DNA from: Flavobacteriales bacterium UBA7325
GTDB taxonomy: Bacteria; Bacteroidota; Bacteroidia; Flavobacteriales_D; Crocinitomicaceae
DNA length: 64,000 nt
Assembly (NCBI GenBank): GCA_002471375.1
Contig: DKPV01000025.1
Coordinates: 122,899-186,898, forward strand
Direction: 5' to 3'
In this document: positions 9,051-17,694 of the stretch, piece after piece
How positions within the stretch are numbered: position 1 is the first letter of the stretch
Layout of the letters: every line of letters begins with the position of its first letter
The notes under the pieces: model-generated
Database searches by the model: none
The model's input: only the letters and a program-made list of their open reading frames with translations
What the model was told of the DNA's origin: nothing
Translations under genes and position numbers: made by a program

Positions 9051-9467
9051 ATGAAAAGCTATTCACAAAGTATCGGGATTATCGTTCTGCTCGCACTTCT
9101 ATCTTCATGTCTTGGAGTGAAGCACACGAGTGAAATAAAAACAAAAAGAGCTATGGTAAAACTTACAACCTTAACTCAAAGCGTTGAACTGAAAATCGGA
9201 GAGAAAGCCGTCTATGCAGGTTCAGTCCACGGTTCTGTTGGGACGCAGAAAAAATGTTGGTCCTCAGACGATGATGTATTGAAACTTATTAATAAAGATA
9301 TTGAATACCATAACAAACCGAAGCCCGGGGAAACTGGCGGCGATCGAGCTACTAAAACATACATTTTTGAAGCCCTAGCAGAGGGTGAAGCTACCGTTAT
9401 TATTCAAAATTGGTTTCGCGGTGATCTCGAAGAGGAATCAAAAATTAAGGTAATAATCACCAAGTAA
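9051..9467 (+). CDS. Small lipoprotein, possibly chagasin/I42-like fold
   Basis: The 138-residue protein has a lipoprotein signal ending LLSSC (Cys about residue 20). The mature part is beta-rich: ELKIGEKAVYAGS, then GETGGDR-ATKTYIFEALAEGEATVIIQNWF and a closing KIKVIIT strand. The G-x-x-G-G turn followed by F-x-A-L-x-x-G-x-A-T and a short aromatic loop recalls chagasin-type cysteine-protease inhibitors (I42), but the NPTTGY loop is not clear, so a generic bacterial Ig-like fold is equally possible. Free-standing gene; function unknown. Confidence 0.66.
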   Translation: MKSYSQSIGIIVLLALLSSCLGVKHTSEIKTKRAMVKLTTLTQSVELKIGEKAVYAGSVHGSVGTQKKCWSSDDDVLKLINKDIEYHNKPKPGETGGDRATKTYIFEALAEGEATVIIQNWFRGDLEEESKIKVIITK

Positions 9468-9568
9468 ACTAGGATCACAGAAGATCACTTGAAATTCATT
9501 TCCTTCACCATGCTATCACATAAGATTTTCAGGTAATTTCTTTTAAACCTGAGCAAGAGTGACTTAAA

Positions 9569-9576
9569 TAAATTTG
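9569..9576 (+). promoter_or_regulatory. -7 box of the Cys-rich lipoprotein gene
   Basis: TAAATTTG matches TANNTTTG, 27 bases before the ATG at 9604. An in-frame ATG at 9574 overlaps this box and is therefore an unlikely start. No clear -33 TTG. Confidence 0.45.
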
Positions 9577-9603
9577 TATTTTAGAGAAAGAAATAAACAC
9601 CCG

Positions 9604-9888
9604 ATGAAAGTATTAAAATTGTTAATCCCTGGAATATTATCAATTGCATTAATCGCTTGTTCGGCAGAGGTAACTGACAATACTGAGCAATCAGAGGAAT
9701 GTGGAGATGATTGTGAAAAGGAGTGCTGTGAGAAAGATAAAGACGAATGTTGTAGTAAGGATAAGCATGAGTGTTTTGAAGAATGCGGAAATAAGTGTGA
9801 ATCAGAAAAAGAATGCGAAGAAAAGTGTGGTGATGAGTGCAAATCAGAGCACGAAGAAGAGTCAAATGACGCTGAGGGCAGCGAATAG
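9604..9888 (+). CDS. Cysteine-rich acidic lipoprotein, possible metal binder
   Basis: From the ATG at 9604 the protein is 94 residues. The signal peptide ends in the lipobox LIAC. The mature chain is almost wholly C, E, D and K, with twelve further cysteines spaced as CxxxC, CxxxCC, CC and CxxxC pairs (ECGDDCEKECCEKDKDECC), then a Cys-free acidic tail. This resembles metallothionein-like chains in composition but matches no family I know. An envelope-anchored metal or redox buffer is an inference. The start was chosen because it gives a clean signal peptide and the upstream ATG lies in the -7 box. Confidence 0.8.
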   Translation: MKVLKLLIPGILSIALIACSAEVTDNTEQSEECGDDCEKECCEKDKDECCSKDKHECFEECGNKCESEKECEEKCGDECKSEHEEESNDAEGSE

Positions 9889-9911
9889 TCACAAATAATT
9901 GACTATTGAAA

Positions 9912-9946
9912 CCCCCTTTACATAACGCGAAGGGATTTTTTATTTA
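9912..9946 (+). terminator. Probable terminator of the Cys-rich lipoprotein gene
   Basis: CCCTT (9914-9918) pairs with AAGGG (9930-9934) around an 11-base loop and is followed by A and six T. The stem is short, hence the modest confidence. Confidence 0.45.
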
Positions 9947-9947
9947 A

Positions 9948-10697
9948 CTATGATCGATCATCTTCTCTTAGAACTTCCGTATGATGTTTAAGAGTTCTAA
10001 GAACAAAAGAAATAAGCAAAGCGATTAAGATGACAACTCCATGCAACCATTTCCATTGCGGCTCGCCCGCAACAATCCAGTCTCGAACAAAATCAACATA
10101 AACAAAACCAATAATTGTTGCTGAAACTCCAGGATATTCTCTCCTGAAAACTGTTTTCATTGAAAAGGAAATATCAGTTGGTTTGAAATTCTTTCGGGAA
10201 GGAATAAATGCAGGCGTCTCATCAGCCCAACCCAAGTATTCATCTCCAAATTCGCGTTCAAGAAACACTTCTTCAGCAAACATGATTCTTTCATAATAGA
10301 GCCAAAACAAGAGGCATACAATGATTGCAAACCAAATATTACCGGCAAAAACAACTATTCCGATCCAAAGAAAGAAATTACCTAGATAAAGCGGATGACG
10401 TACCGTGGAGTATATACCTGTTGTATTAAGAGCCTTAGCTTCTTGACCCCAAATATTTCTTCCCGAGGTCTGTTTAGAGCTCTTACCAATAGCGATCGCT
10501 CTGATTATTTGACCAGTTAGAGAAAATAAGACTCCACCAATAAGAAGGCTTAGCTCAACCCATGAATTCGCTACGATCATTTCAGCTCCCGAAAAATAGA
10601 TCGCAGGCACTGCCAAAACGAAAAGTACAACCGGGATTTGTCCCCTGAACTTAAAGAGTTTATTGCCTTTTTTTTCGAACGAGTGCTTTAGAGCCAT
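9948..10697 (-). CDS. Isoprenylcysteine-methyltransferase-like (ICMT/PEMT family) membrane protein
   Basis: The 249-residue protein has about six membrane segments. The conserved core GIYSTVRHPLYLGNFFLWIG (about residues 93-112) and the later E-x-x-FL-x-x-EFGDEYLGW (about 141-155) are the SAM-binding signature of the ICMT/phospholipid methyltransferase group. Bacterial members O- or N-methylate lipids; the acceptor here is unknown. It is divergent from the START-like gene, with a 13-bp perfect palindrome between the two. Confidence 0.8.
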   Translation of the reverse strand: MALKHSFEKKGNKLFKFRGQIPVVLFVLAVPAIYFSGAEMIVANSWVELSLLIGGVLFSLTGQIIRAIAIGKSSKQTSGRNIWGQEAKALNTTGIYSTVRHPLYLGNFFLWIGIVVFAGNIWFAIIVCLLFWLYYERIMFAEEVFLEREFGDEYLGWADETPAFIPSRKNFKPTDISFSMKTVFRREYPGVSATIIGFVYVDFVRDWIVAGEPQWKWLHGVVILIALLISFVLRTLKHHTEVLREDDRS

Positions 10698-10723
10698 TGA
10701 AAAAGAATGTGTATATTGCCGGA

Positions 10724-10736
10724 TTCGTACTACGAA
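10724..10736. repeat. 13-bp palindrome in a divergent promoter region
   Basis: TTCGTA-C-TACGAA is a perfect inverted repeat in the 62-bp gap between the methyltransferase (minus) and START-like (plus) starts. The position fits an operator, but no regulator gene is adjacent. Confidence 0.4.
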
Positions 10737-10759
10737 ATTAATAGAATTAGATCACTACA

Positions 10760-11149
10760 ATGGCAGAGATGGAAAAATATGAGATGGAGTTTTTATTGAG
10801 AACTTCTTTGAAGTCACTCGATACAATGATTAGTACTCCAAGTGGCCTCAGCGAGTGGTTCGCGGATGACGTCAACATCAAAGATGACGTTTATTCGTTC
10901 TTTTGGGATGGAAGCAGTGAAGATGCACGACTACTCAGTAAAAAAGCAAACGCGCGTGTTAAATGGCGATGGATTGAGGCTGAAGAAGATGGAGAAGATA
11001 CTTTTTTCGAATTTAGATATGAAGTTGATCCTATGACAAAATCAGTAATTCTTCTTGTTACAGATTTTGCAGAAGACGATGAACTTGATGAGTCGCAGCG
11101 TCTCTGGGAAAAGCAAATCGGTACGCTCAAACAAAAGCTCGGAGCATAA
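10760..11149 (+). CDS. START-like (SRPBCC) domain protein
   Basis: The 129-residue protein matches the Bacteroidota START-like domain family in length and pattern: EFLLRTSLKSLDTMISTPSG near the start, LSEWFADDVNI, a run of beta strands (FEFRYEVDPMTKSVILLVTDF) and an amphipathic C-terminal helix (RLWEKQIGTLKQKL). The fold makes a hydrophobic cavity; the ligand is unknown. It directly precedes the LptF/G permease gene, with which it is probably co-transcribed. Confidence 0.84.
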   Translation: MAEMEKYEMEFLLRTSLKSLDTMISTPSGLSEWFADDVNIKDDVYSFFWDGSSEDARLLSKKANARVKWRWIEAEEDGEDTFFEFRYEVDPMTKSVILLVTDFAEDDELDESQRLWEKQIGTLKQKLGA

Positions 11150-11201
11150 AATATTAAACATATACTATCGTTCTATGCGTAGACGATAAATCACGGTTGG
11201 T

Positions 11202-12659
11202 TTGAAGCGACTTTATTCTTTTAGCATACGCTCGTTCGCAGGTCCTTTTGTGGTCACCTTTGTTATTTCAATGTTCATCCTTGTGATGCAATTTTTCTGG
11301 AAATACATTGATGATCTGATGGGTAAAGGTCTATCTATTTCCGTAATATTAGAATTACTCTTCTATGTATCGGCAAGTTTAATTCCCTTGGCTCTGCCTT
11401 TGGCAATTCTTCTCTCGTCAATCATGACGCTTGGAAATCTAGCTGAACACAACGAACTTACGGCACTAAAATCAAGTGGACTATCACTTTATAAAATATT
11501 GAGACCATTAACAGGGATTGTAATTATTATTGCGATTTGTACATTTTATTTCGCGAATTATGTAATTCCCGTTGCTAACCTTAAATGGCATTCACTTATT
11601 TGGGATATTCAACAAACGAAGATATCCTCCCTACTAACCCCTGGTGCATATAGCAATGAACTAGATGGGTACGCAATCAAGATTGATGAAGGAACGGATG
11701 ACACTTTCAAGGGTATTCTTATTCACGATCATACTGATCCGATGATTATAAAGTCGGTACGAGCCGAAAGTGGAAATGTCTATAAATCAGAAACTGGAAA
11801 ATACTTGTTTTTTGATTTGGTTAATGGTACTGTCGTAGAAGAGTTATCCAAACAGAATCCCCACTTCTTGCCTAATGGTGAAATACATGGGACTCCAAAC
11901 ACAAGACCTGCAAGAAGATCTTCCTTCGATCAAGCGACGTACAAGATAGATCTGGCAGGCTTTGACCTAAACCGATCTGATGAGGACATTTTCAAAGATA
12001 AACATGAGATGTTGAATGTGTTTCAGATCCAATACACGCTTGATTCGATTCAGAAGAATGCAGAAGAAATCATCGACAATTTCTTACTTAAATTGAAAGA
12101 GAAACATCCTTACTTCACTTCTGTAAACTACGACTCAAACGTAAAGAAGGTGAATGAAGATCCCGCTCTTGTTGCAGAACTAATTGACACCCTCATTGTT
12201 TTCAAGAACCTCTCCGTAGGTGAAAAAATTTCGGCAATCAATGTTGCTCAAACTCAACTGCGTAATAAAAATCAAAACTTGCAGAGTCAAGGTGATTTCT
12301 TAAATACGATGCAAAAAGATCAGCAGAGATACCTCATCGAGTTTCATCGTAAGTTTGCACTTACTTTTGCCATAATCATTCTTTTCTTCGTGGGTGCACC
12401 GCTTGGAGCCATTGTAAGAAAAGGAGGTTTCGGGGCACCAGTTGTGATTGCTGCACTTCTATTCATGGTCTATTTCGTACTAATCACCATTGGTGATGGG
12501 CTTGCAAAATCAGGCACGATTTCTCCATTTCTAGGAATGTGGATGGCATCAATAATATTAGCTCCAATAGCATTTTGGTTAATGCGATCAGCTGCTAACG
12601 ACTCGCCAGTATTTAACAAAGAGGCATGGCTTAAATTCTTTCGACTCAAAAAGCGATGA
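11202..12659 (+). CDS. LptF/LptG-family permease (LPS export)
   Basis: The 485-residue protein shows the LptF/G layout: three N-terminal membrane segments (about 15-35, 50-80, 100-122), a long periplasmic beta-jellyroll region (about 125-380) and three C-terminal segments (about 385-470). The motif FFVGAPLGAIVRKGGFG before the last segments is diagnostic. LptF/G with LptB drives lipopolysaccharide from the inner membrane to the Lpt bridge. The start is TTG at 11202: a TAA stands in frame just upstream and LKRLYSFSIRSFAG is the expected N-terminus. Its stop overlaps the next gene's ATG (ATGA). Confidence 0.92.
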   Translation: MKRLYSFSIRSFAGPFVVTFVISMFILVMQFFWKYIDDLMGKGLSISVILELLFYVSASLIPLALPLAILLSSIMTLGNLAEHNELTALKSSGLSLYKILRPLTGIVIIIAICTFYFANYVIPVANLKWHSLIWDIQQTKISSLLTPGAYSNELDGYAIKIDEGTDDTFKGILIHDHTDPMIIKSVRAESGNVYKSETGKYLFFDLVNGTVVEELSKQNPHFLPNGEIHGTPNTRPARRSSFDQATYKIDLAGFDLNRSDEDIFKDKHEMLNVFQIQYTLDSIQKNAEEIIDNFLLKLKEKHPYFTSVNYDSNVKKVNEDPALVAELIDTLIVFKNLSVGEKISAINVAQTQLRNKNQNLQSQGDFLNTMQKDQQRYLIEFHRKFALTFAIIILFFVGAPLGAIVRKGGFGAPVVIAALLFMVYFVLITIGDGLAKSGTISPFLGMWMASIILAPIAFWLMRSAANDSPVFNKEAWLKFFRLKKR

Positions 12660-13834
12660 AGGTTCTTTACATAACTAGTAAACCAATATTTCCTACCATC
12701 GACGGTGGTTGCGTTGCCATGGAAAGGTTTCTTGCTACACTTTTACGAGCGGACATTGTAGTTAAACACCTTCTGCTAGAAACAGATAAACACCAGTTCA
12801 AGCTAAGTGCGTATCCTGATGAAATTTATCAGAAAACACGTGCAGAGCATGTTAAAATAAACACTCAAGTAACTCCTTTCGGTGCCTTAAGACATCTTTT
12901 TAAGTCAGGCTCCTATAACATTGATCGGTTCTACGATTCGAAGATGTCAGCGTTAATTCAAAAGTGCCTTAGCGATGAGAAATATGATTCAGTGATTTTT
13001 GATAGTCTTTTTACGACACCATATCTGGAAGAAATCAGGTCTGCATTCAATGGAAAGCTGTACATCAGAACCCACAATGTAGAATGCGATTTGTGGAAGG
13101 GCTACGCAAAAGAAGCATCTGGACTAAAAAAATGGTACCTGAATCGACTTGCAAAAGATCTTGAGAAATATGAAATGGATACATTGTCTTCGATAGATGG
13201 GATTTTTTCGATTTCAGCTATCGATTCAGATCGCTTCGCTGATTTAGGGATAAAAACTCCCATCCACAATATCTCAGTAGCAGTAGAGAACTCCAAACTT
13301 GAGCATGATTACTCTAACAACAAGCCATATCATCTTGGGTCAATGGATTGGATCCCAAATCAAGAAGCAGTTGAGCGTTTAATCGAACTAACACCGCAAA
13401 TTAGAAGTTCAATTCCTGAAATGGAATTACACATCGCTGGACTGAATGCCGAAAACTATGTCAAATCGAATAAAGAACAAGGCATTGTTGTACACGGGTT
13501 TGTCAAAAAGATATACTCTTTTGGTAGTGAACATGGAATTTTAGTGACTCCAATTCAATCCGGTTCTGGTATACGAATTAAAATTTTGGAAGCAATGGCG
13601 ATTGGAATACCTGTTATAACAACCTCAATTGGCGCACAAGGAATCGACTATCACTCTTCGCAGTGTATGATGATCGCTGACACAGATAAAGAATTCGTTG
13701 AAGGCGCAATACGACTAATCACTGATCAGGGCCTGAGAGAAAAAATTGGTTCCAACGCTATCGATTATATTCGAAAAAATCATACTATTAACGACATAAG
13801 TATAAAACTCCTTGAAATCCTCGGTGGAAAATAA
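12656..13834 (+). CDS. Glycosyltransferase family 4, GT-B fold
   Basis: The 392-residue protein starts with MKVLYITSKPIFPTIDGGCVAMER, the nucleotide-fold and glycine loop of retaining GT4 enzymes. Its donor-site motif PIQSGSGIRIKILEAMAIGIPVITT-IGAQGI lies at about residues 300-333. An acceptor is not predictable. It overlaps lptF/G by 4 bases and a second glycosyltransferase by 11 bases, so the envelope-polysaccharide genes are translationally coupled. Confidence 0.88.
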   Translation: MKVLYITSKPIFPTIDGGCVAMERFLATLLRADIVVKHLLLETDKHQFKLSAYPDEIYQKTRAEHVKINTQVTPFGALRHLFKSGSYNIDRFYDSKMSALIQKCLSDEKYDSVIFDSLFTTPYLEEIRSAFNGKLYIRTHNVECDLWKGYAKEASGLKKWYLNRLAKDLEKYEMDTLSSIDGIFSISAIDSDRFADLGIKTPIHNISVAVENSKLEHDYSNNKPYHLGSMDWIPNQEAVERLIELTPQIRSSIPEMELHIAGLNAENYVKSNKEQGIVVHGFVKKIYSFGSEHGILVTPIQSGSGIRIKILEAMAIGIPVITTSIGAQGIDYHSSQCMMIADTDKEFVEGAIRLITDQGLREKIGSNAIDYIRKNHTINDISIKLLEILGGK

Positions 13835-14999
13835 AAAACAGATCTTGATACTTGTTTCACGTTTCCCCTATCCTCTTGATAAGGGTGATAAACTTCGTGC
13901 ATTCCACCAACTTAAGGAGTTGAGTAAATCTTTTGACGTCACGCTTTTTGCATTATCAGATCAGGAGGTCTCTGCAGAGCACAAAGAAATCGTACAAAAA
14001 TATTGCGCTCATATTGTTGTTCACCAGCAGACAATGATTCAAATTGCCTGGAATACGTTCAAATCTTTCTTTAACAGTTCTCCTTTCCAGGTCGGCTATT
14101 TTTACAGTACGAAAGCGCACAGAGCCGTTAAAAACTTAATTAAAGACAATGGCTACAAACATATTTATTGTCAGCTAATTAGAATGTCAGAATACGTGAA
14201 AGATGAGCATTCCATTCCTAAGACTATTGATTTTCAAGATGCATTAAGTGCCGGTATCCAAAGACGCGTTGAAAAACAACCATTCTATAAAAAGTGGCTG
14301 TTCAAATCGGAAGCCAAAAGACTAAGGGCATATGAAAGTAAAATGTTTGACTTCTTTGAGAACAAAACAATTATTAGTCAGCAAGATAGACTCCTAATAC
14401 TTCACCCGGAAGCGAGTAAGATCAGGTGTGTTCCGAATGGAATTGATGCTTCATTCTTTGAAAAATCACCTATTGAAAAAACCCATGACTTCCTGTTTAT
14501 TGGCAATATGAGCTACCCGCCGAACATCGAAGCAGTAACATACATCCACAACAACTTATTACCTCATTTCCCTCAAAGTAAACTGCTGATTTCAGGCTCG
14601 TCACCAACGTCTGAGGTTCTCAAACTTTCTGAAACCTCTGATCAAGTAGATGTAACTGGATGGGTAGATGACATTCGATCCTCTTACCAACGAGGGAAAA
14701 TTTTTGTAGCACCAATGATGCTTGGTACTGGAATGCAAAACAAACTGCTCGAAGCAATGGCGATGGGAATCCCATGTATCACTACAAATCTGGCTAATGC
14801 TCCAATCCGAACTACCCATAAAAAAGAGATCTTAGTAGCTAATGATGAACTTGAATTCGTTTCATCAATTAAGCAATTGCTTAACAACCATGAACTCTAC
14901 GGGAAAATCCAACAGAATGCATCAGCTTTTGTGAGGGATGAATATAGCTGGGAAAAAGCCACATCAGAATTAATTGAATTGATTCATAATCCTTTGTAA
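13824..14999 (+). CDS. Glycosyltransferase family 4, TIGR03087-like
   Basis: The protein is about 391 residues from a GTG at 13824, which overlaps the preceding stop by 11 bases; a TTG at 13812 is the alternative. The N-terminus ILVSRFPYPLDKGDKLRAFHQLKELSK is characteristic of the TIGR03087/stp1-like sugar transferases, and the donor motif MMLGTGMQNKLLEAMAMGIPCITT lies near residues 298-321. Probably adds a sugar to a surface polysaccharide together with the neighbouring transferase. The next gene, ribBA, has its own -7 box. Confidence 0.87.
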   Translation: MENKKQILILVSRFPYPLDKGDKLRAFHQLKELSKSFDVTLFALSDQEVSAEHKEIVQKYCAHIVVHQQTMIQIAWNTFKSFFNSSPFQVGYFYSTKAHRAVKNLIKDNGYKHIYCQLIRMSEYVKDEHSIPKTIDFQDALSAGIQRRVEKQPFYKKWLFKSEAKRLRAYESKMFDFFENKTIISQQDRLLILHPEASKIRCVPNGIDASFFEKSPIEKTHDFLFIGNMSYPPNIEAVTYIHNNLLPHFPQSKLLISGSSPTSEVLKLSETSDQVDVTGWVDDIRSSYQRGKIFVAPMMLGTGMQNKLLEAMAMGIPCITTNLANAPIRTTHKKEILVANDELEFVSSIKQLLNNHELYGKIQQNASAFVRDEYSWEKATSELIELIHNPL

Positions 15000-15039
15000 T
15001 TTTTAGGGATTCTACACGTCCTATCATATATATTTCCTG

Positions 15040-15047
15040 TAATTTTG
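15040..15047 (+). promoter_or_regulatory. -7 box upstream of ribBA
   Basis: TAATTTTG matches TANNTTTG 20 bases before the ribBA ATG. No FMN-riboswitch-sized leader exists in the 68-bp gap. Confidence 0.5.
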
Positions 15048-15067
15048 TAGTAAACTTGGATTAACGT

Positions 15068-16282
15068 ATGAAGATTAAATTAAACACGATTGATGAAGCT
15101 ATCCAGGATATTAAGGATGGAAAAGTAATCATAGTCGTAGACGATGAAAATCGTGAAAATGAGGGAGACTTCGTAACAGCTGCACACAATGTAACACCTG
15201 AGGTTATCAATTTCATGGCAACTCATGGACGTGGTTTGGTTTGCGCCCCTCTACTTGAGGAAAGATGTGACCAATTAGGCTTAAAATTGATGGTCAAAAA
15301 CAATTCAGCTGCATATGAAACAGCTTTCACTGTATCAGTGGATTTAAACGGCCATGGTTGTACTACAGGGATCAGCGCAAGTGATAGATCAAAAACGATT
15401 CAAGCTCTGATTGATCCAAACATCCGACCGGAAGAAATTGGGAAACCAGGACATATATTTCCACTTAGAGCGAAAAAAGGAGGTGTTCTCAGAAGAGCAG
15501 GGCACACGGAAGCAGCAGTGGACCTTTCAAGATTAGCAGGTTTTGAACCGGCTGGTGTGATCGTTGAAATATTGAATGAAGACGGATCAATGGCGAGATT
15601 GCCAGAATTGGCTGTAATAGCTAAGAAGTTTGATCTAAAGTTGATTTCAATTGAAGACTTGATAGAATACCGAATTAAAACGGAATCTCTTATCAAGGAA
15701 GTTATCGACGTGAAAATGCCAACAGAGTATGGTGATTTCGATCTATTCTTATACAAAGAAGTAAATACAGATAAAGAACACCTTGCTGTTGTAAAAGGCA
15801 CTTGGGAAGAAGATGAGCCAATCTTAGTACGCGTTCATTCATCATGTATGACTGGTGATATATTCGGATCATGTCGTTGTGACTGTGGGCCGCAACTCTC
15901 AAAATCGATGGAAATGATCGAGAAAGCTGGCAAAGGTGTGGTCGTATACATGAACCAAGAAGGTCGAGGAATTGGCTTGACTAATAAATTAAAAGCATAT
16001 AAGCTTCAGGAAGAAGGTTATGATACACTTGAAGCAAATCTAAAGCTTGGCTTTAAAGATGACGAACGTGATTACGGTATTGGTGCTCAAATTCTAAGAA
16101 AACTTGGAGTTTCTAAAATGAAGTTAATGTCTAACAACCCGAAGAAAAGAACTGGACTCATCGGTTATGATTTGGAAGTTGTGGACAATATTGCATTAGA
16201 AATTCCTGCAAACGAACATAACGAGGGCTATCTGAAGACTAAGCGAGATAAGATGGGGCACTCACTCAAATTGGATAACTAG
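15068..16282 (+). CDS. ribBA: Bifunctional 3,4-dihydroxy-2-butanone-4-phosphate synthase / GTP cyclohydrolase II
   Basis: The 404-residue fusion supplies both precursors of riboflavin. Residues about 1-200 are DHBP synthase, with the acidic active-site loop [10 protein letters not shown] (25-34), [10 protein letters not shown] and [13 protein letters not shown]. Residues about 205-400 are GTP cyclohydrolase II, with the zinc-site region [19 protein letters not shown], the catalytic [10 protein letters not shown] and [10 protein letters not shown]. All key residues are present. The ABC ATPase ATG follows its stop with no gap. Riboflavin supply would also serve the many flavoproteins in this window, though that link is only inference. 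Confidence 0.97.
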   Translation: MKIKLNTIDEAIQDIKDGKVIIVVDDENRENEGDFVTAAHNVTPEVINFMATHGRGLVCAPLLEERCDQLGLKLMVKNNSAAYETAFTVSVDLNGHGCTTGISASDRSKTIQALIDPNIRPEEIGKPGHIFPLRAKKGGVLRRAGHTEAAVDLSRLAGFEPAGVIVEILNEDGSMARLPELAVIAKKFDLKLISIEDLIEYRIKTESLIKEVIDVKMPTEYGDFDLFLYKEVNTDKEHLAVVKGTWEEDEPILVRVHSSCMTGDIFGSCRCDCGPQLSKSMEMIEKAGKGVVVYMNQEGRGIGLTNKLKAYKLQEEGYDTLEANLKLGFKDDERDYGIGAQILRKLGVSKMKLMSNNPKKRTGLIGYDLEVVDNIALEIPANEHNEGYLKTKRDKMGHSLKLDN

Positions 16283-16936
16283 ATGCTTAGCGCTAAGGGA
16301 ATAATTAAATCATTTGAATCACTTGAAATTCTCAAGGGGATTGACCTTCAAATTACGGAAGGTGAAATCGTGTCAATTGTAGGTTCTTCAGGCGCTGGAA
16401 AGACAACACTTCTCCAAATACTAGGTACACTTGACTCCCCAGATGCTGGATCACTTACCCTTGATGGAATCAACCCATTTGAACTGAGTGCTAAACAACT
16501 ATCGGCATATAGAAATCAGCAGGTTGGATTCATTTTTCAGTTCCATCAACTATTACCTGAATTCACTGCATTAGAAAATATAATTCTTCCTGCCCTCATT
16601 CAAGGTAGAGCAATGAAGGAATCTAAATCTGAAGCAATGCAGCTTCTAGAGATGCTTGGGTTGAAAGATCGTGCGACACATAGGCCAAGTGAATTATCAG
16701 GTGGAGAGCAACAAAGGATCGCAGTAGCTCGTTCGTTAATCAATCGACCTAAAGTCATCTTCGCAGATGAACCATCTGGTAATTTGGATAGTAAAAATTC
16801 AAAGGAGCTTCACCAATTGTTCTTTGATCTAAGAGATCAATTCAAGCAAACATTCATCATCGTAACTCATAACGAAGATCTCGCAAATATGACGGACCGT
16901 AAGTTACAAATGGCGGATGGGTTGATTATCGAATAG
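16283..16936 (+). CDS. ABC transporter ATPase, LolD-like
   Basis: The 217-residue protein has Walker [10 protein letters not shown] (34-42), the Q-loop region [18 protein letters not shown], signature LSGGEQQR and Walker [13 protein letters not shown] followed by a switch-loop histidine (VTHNED). Size and the HQLLPEF segment fit the LolD/MacB branch, which powers release of lipoproteins from the inner membrane (LolCDE) or MacB-type export. No permease is adjacent, so the partner is encoded elsewhere. It starts directly after the ribBA stop and sits 6 bases before the TIGR02757 gene. Confidence 0.9.
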   Translation: MLSAKGIIKSFESLEILKGIDLQITEGEIVSIVGSSGAGKTTLLQILGTLDSPDAGSLTLDGINPFELSAKQLSAYRNQQVGFIFQFHQLLPEFTALENIILPALIQGRAMKESKSEAMQLLEMLGLKDRATHRPSELSGGEQQRIAVARSLINRPKVIFADEPSGNLDSKNSKELHQLFFDLRDQFKQTFIIVTHNEDLANMTDRKLQMADGLIIE

Positions 16937-16942
16937 CCCGAA

Positions 16943-17686
16943 ATGACGAAACCGGAATTGAAAGAATACCTTGATTTCAAGGCGGAGCAATACAATCAGA
17001 AATCATTCATCGCAACTGATCCGATTCAAATCCCTCATAAGTTCGCGAAGAAAGAGGATATTGAAATAATTGGTTTTCTAGTGGCAACCATTGCTTGGGG
17101 CCAAAGAGCCACCATCATTAAGAACGGGGAGAAGCTAATCAGGATTATGAATAATGCTCCGCATGATTTCATACTGAACTATGAGTCACAACCACTCGAA
17201 TTTGTTCATCGGACCTTTAATGCGACTGATTTAGATTTCTTTTTTCGATCATTGAGGGTCATATACGAGAAAGGTGACTTAGAGAGCGTATTCTGCAACC
17301 ATTCTGATATTCCTGGAATCAAAGGTAGAATTATCAGTTTTCGAGAATCATTCTTAGGGGTTGAACACGAAAAACGTTCTGAAAAGCACCTGTCAAACCC
17401 TCTAAAAAACTCAGCGGCAAAAAGAATTAACATGTTTCTACGCTGGATGGTGAGAGATGATCAGCAAGGAGTTGATTTTGGCATCTGGAAATCAATTCCA
17501 AAATCCGAGCTCTATCTTCCATTGGATGTCCACACAAGTCGTCATGCAAGAAATTTAGGACTTCTAAATCGAAAACAAGACGATTGGAAGGCACTGGAAG
17601 AACTCATGAATAACTTATCTGAATTTGACCCTGTCGATCCTTGCAAGTATGATTTTGCGCTATTTGGTATTGGCGCATTCGAATAA
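16943..17686 (+). CDS. TIGR02757 (DUF2400) family protein
   Basis: The 247-residue protein matches TIGR02757 throughout: DPIQIPHKFAKKEDIEIIGFLVATIAWGQR near the start, FVHRTFNATDLDFFFRSLR in the middle, RINMFLRWMVRDDQQGVDFGIW and LYLPLDVHTSRHARNLGLLNRK, and DPVDPCKYDFALFGIGAFE at the end. The pattern recalls HhH-type DNA glycosylase folds, but no function is proven. It is the last gene of the lptF/G-ribBA run and is convergent with the next gene, 8 bases away. Confidence 0.9.
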   Translation: MTKPELKEYLDFKAEQYNQKSFIATDPIQIPHKFAKKEDIEIIGFLVATIAWGQRATIIKNGEKLIRIMNNAPHDFILNYESQPLEFVHRTFNATDLDFFFRSLRVIYEKGDLESVFCNHSDIPGIKGRIISFRESFLGVEHEKRSEKHLSNPLKNSAAKRINMFLRWMVRDDQQGVDFGIWKSIPKSELYLPLDVHTSRHARNLGLLNRKQDDWKALEELMNNLSEFDPVDPCKYDFALFGIGAFE

Positions 17687-17694
17687 GAAGTTCA

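Noticed and set aside
15001..15067. FMN riboswitch before ribBA
   Set aside because: The gap is only 68 bases and has a -7 box but no room for an RFN element.
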